This document shows, piece after piece, positions 62,910 through 64,000 of a stretch of 64,000 nucleotides of DNA. A model generated the notes under the pieces. It was not told where the DNA came from. It worked only from the letters and a program-made list of their open reading frames with translations, and ran no database searches. The DNA comes from Erinaceus europaeus (Eukaryota; Chordata; Mammalia; Eulipotyphla; Erinaceidae): positions 30,094,109 to 30,158,108 of the forward strand of contig NC_080176.1 of the NCBI RefSeq assembly GCF_950295315.1, written 5' to 3'. The translations under genes were made by a program, and so were the position numbers. The first letter of the stretch is position 1. Each line of letters starts with the position of its first letter.

Positions 62910-62920
62910 CCAGTCAAATC
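62906..62920 (+). repeat. 3' target-site duplication of the LINE-1 insertion
   Basis: AAAACCAGTCAAATC follows the poly(A). The four leading As may belong to the tail, leaving at least CCAGTCAAATC (11 bp) as certain. Confidence 0.85.
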
Positions 62921-63519
62921 TCTGTAAGAGGTGGTTCAGGCCTTAAGAGTGCTAACTTCTGTGTTTAAGTGGACAGGTTCCATTGTGTGACTCTAGTCAA
63001 CTAGAGATGATTATACAGTTTCAAGGGGGACTCCACATTACAGCAATATAAGCAGATAGTTAAATTAGTCAAGAAGTCAAGAGGGGAGTAAGAGGTGCAA
63101 ACCACGTAAGACAAAGGTTGGGAGACAGGCTAGCTAATCAGGAACAGTAGAGCTTGGGAAGGTTCCCCAGCAGTTGTCCATTCACAGGGAAGGAGAGCCC
63201 TCTTTTACAGAATGAAGGTCTTTTGTGGTCCTCTGGAAGGGTTCCAAGCATTGAGAGCTTTTGTGCCTACAGGATTTGGGAGGATCTCATCATTCTGTCA
63301 TGTGGATGTAATCCTGTTTCCCAACCCCAAAGCTCTCAGAACCCCATCATTTGGGAACTTATGGTGGTTCCATTTTTAGGCATTGATGAAACTATTGTTC
63401 ATTAATAGCTCAACCACAGATCCTCTTCTCTCCCTTCCCAGGAAGTCCAGTGCTCCAATCCTCAATATCCAAGAGTCACTCTGTTAGCCTAAGTTCAGGA
63501 GTGACTGAAAGGGGTTTTT
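62921..63519. other. Single-copy DNA
   Basis: About 600 bp without recognised repeats or genes. An 83-codon frame (63154-63405) has no domain. Confidence 0.4.
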
Positions 63520-63740
63520 AGTTTTTGGTCATCTCTGGGGCTTTACCACTCTGGGATAACTTATCAAATAGAGTTGGGGTAGGGGGGTTGGGAGGAAGGA
63601 GGAGGAGGAAGAGGAGGAAAAGAACCCAGCACACTAAAAATTCCTTCCATATAGTGGGGGCCAGGCCTAGAACCCTGGTTGTACACATGGCAAAACAGCA
63701 GACTATCCAAGTGAACTATTTTGTAGGGCTCGAAAGGGCC
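63520..63740 (-). mobile_element. Old tRNA-derived SINE, antisense
   Basis: TTTTTGGTCATCTCTGGGGC and a GGAGGA purine patch are followed by TAGAACCCTGGTTGTACAC (reversed B-box) and CTATCCAAGTGAACTATTTTG (reversed A-box side). The family differs from A-C. Confidence 0.6.
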
Positions 63741-63769
63741 CTTTTGAGAATAACAAAAAAATACACCTC

Positions 63770-63960
63770 TTGGGGCAGGGGAAATAACATCTAGTAGAGT
63801 GCACACGTTACAATGTGAAAGATTCTGGGTTCAAGTACCGGGTCCTCACCTACATAGAAGTTTCATGAGCTGTGGACCAGTGCTACCAGTATCTTTCTCT
63901 CTATCTCCTTCTCCCCTATCAACTTCTCCCCGTACATCTCTATTCAATAAATTAACTTTT
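63770..63960 (+). mobile_element. SINE family A
   Basis: GGGGCAGGGGAAATAACATC, GTGCACACGTTACAATGTG, GGGTTCAAGTACCGGG, GAAGTTTCATGAGCTGTGG, CT body, TTCAATAAATTAAC tail. Confidence 0.85.
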
Positions 63961-64000
63961 TAACAGATCCTCCTCTTATACCCCAAACTTATAACCTCTG

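Overview
This window looks like mammalian nuclear DNA, most likely from a hedgehog (Erinaceus) or close relative. The main clue is its repeats. Dozens of tRNA-derived SINEs with a particular head (A-box-like GTAGCGCAG...GGTTAAGCGC, B-box GGTTCGAGCCC, then CACCTGCAGG and a pyrimidine-rich body) match what I remember of hedgehog genomic sequence. That species call rests on memory and was not searched. I found no host protein-coding exon, splice-ordered gene or functional RNA gene that I can defend. Almost every long open frame is either transposon-coded or an artefact of a microsatellite.

The dominant object is a nearly intact LINE-1 at 55110-62909 on the + strand. It has a CpG-rich 5' UTR made of two diverged tandem units (55347-56717). 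ORF1 (56718-57632) is interrupted by one in-frame TGA at 57471. ORF2 (57693-61517) is fully open, with endonuclease, reverse transcriptase and Cys-rich motifs in place. A 1.35 kb 3' UTR carries a G-quadruplex motif and ends in AATAAA and a poly(A) tail. A 15-bp target-site duplication (55095-55109 and 62906-62920) brackets the L1 plus about 236 bp upstream of its 5' UTR, which suggests a 5' transduction.

Region by region. 1-9 kb: SINEs, antisense L1 3' ends, and a tandemly duplicated block carrying large CA arrays (4518-5424). 9-13 kb: an old antisense L1 interrupted by a telomere-like (CCCTAA)n array, a SINE, an LTR element and a younger L1 3' end. 13-24 kb: several sense L1 3' ends of a second 3' UTR type, nested SINEs and a tRNA-Arg-like pseudogene. 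24.2-25.55 kb: a small LTR-internal-LTR element with a 6-bp duplication, inserted in a SINE. 26-42 kb: mixed single-copy DNA, SINEs and long purine arrays, including an 84-bp inverted repeat around 38.8-39.3 kb. 42-44 kb: a recent 5'-inverted (twin-primed) L1. 47.2-49.7 kb: an antisense L1 flanked by direct repeats of several hundred bp, a candidate very long target-site duplication. 50-55 kb: SINEs, two local duplications and an old inverted L1. 63-64 kb: single-copy DNA and two SINEs.

SINE labels used below, based on sequence in this window. Family A: head like GGTGGTGCACCTGGTTGAG, body CACCTGCAGG...AAGCTTCA...GTGAAGCAG. Family B: head like GGTAGCGCAGCGGGTTAAGCGC, with a (CAA/ATAA)-rich tail. 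Family C: head with CATGCCTGAGG, body GGTTCAATCCC and AGCTGAGCAGTGCTCTGG. Family D: an older head with ATGGCTCACC. Some A and B copies also carry a shared 3' module containing ACTGAGC..CAGC.ATAACCCTGG. L1 3' ends fall into two types: type I contains CCCTCTGGGAG.ATGGACCCAGG; type II contains GGTCCTGG.GCATGATGG. SINE activity, L1 activity and microsatellite growth from their tails explain most of the window's layout.
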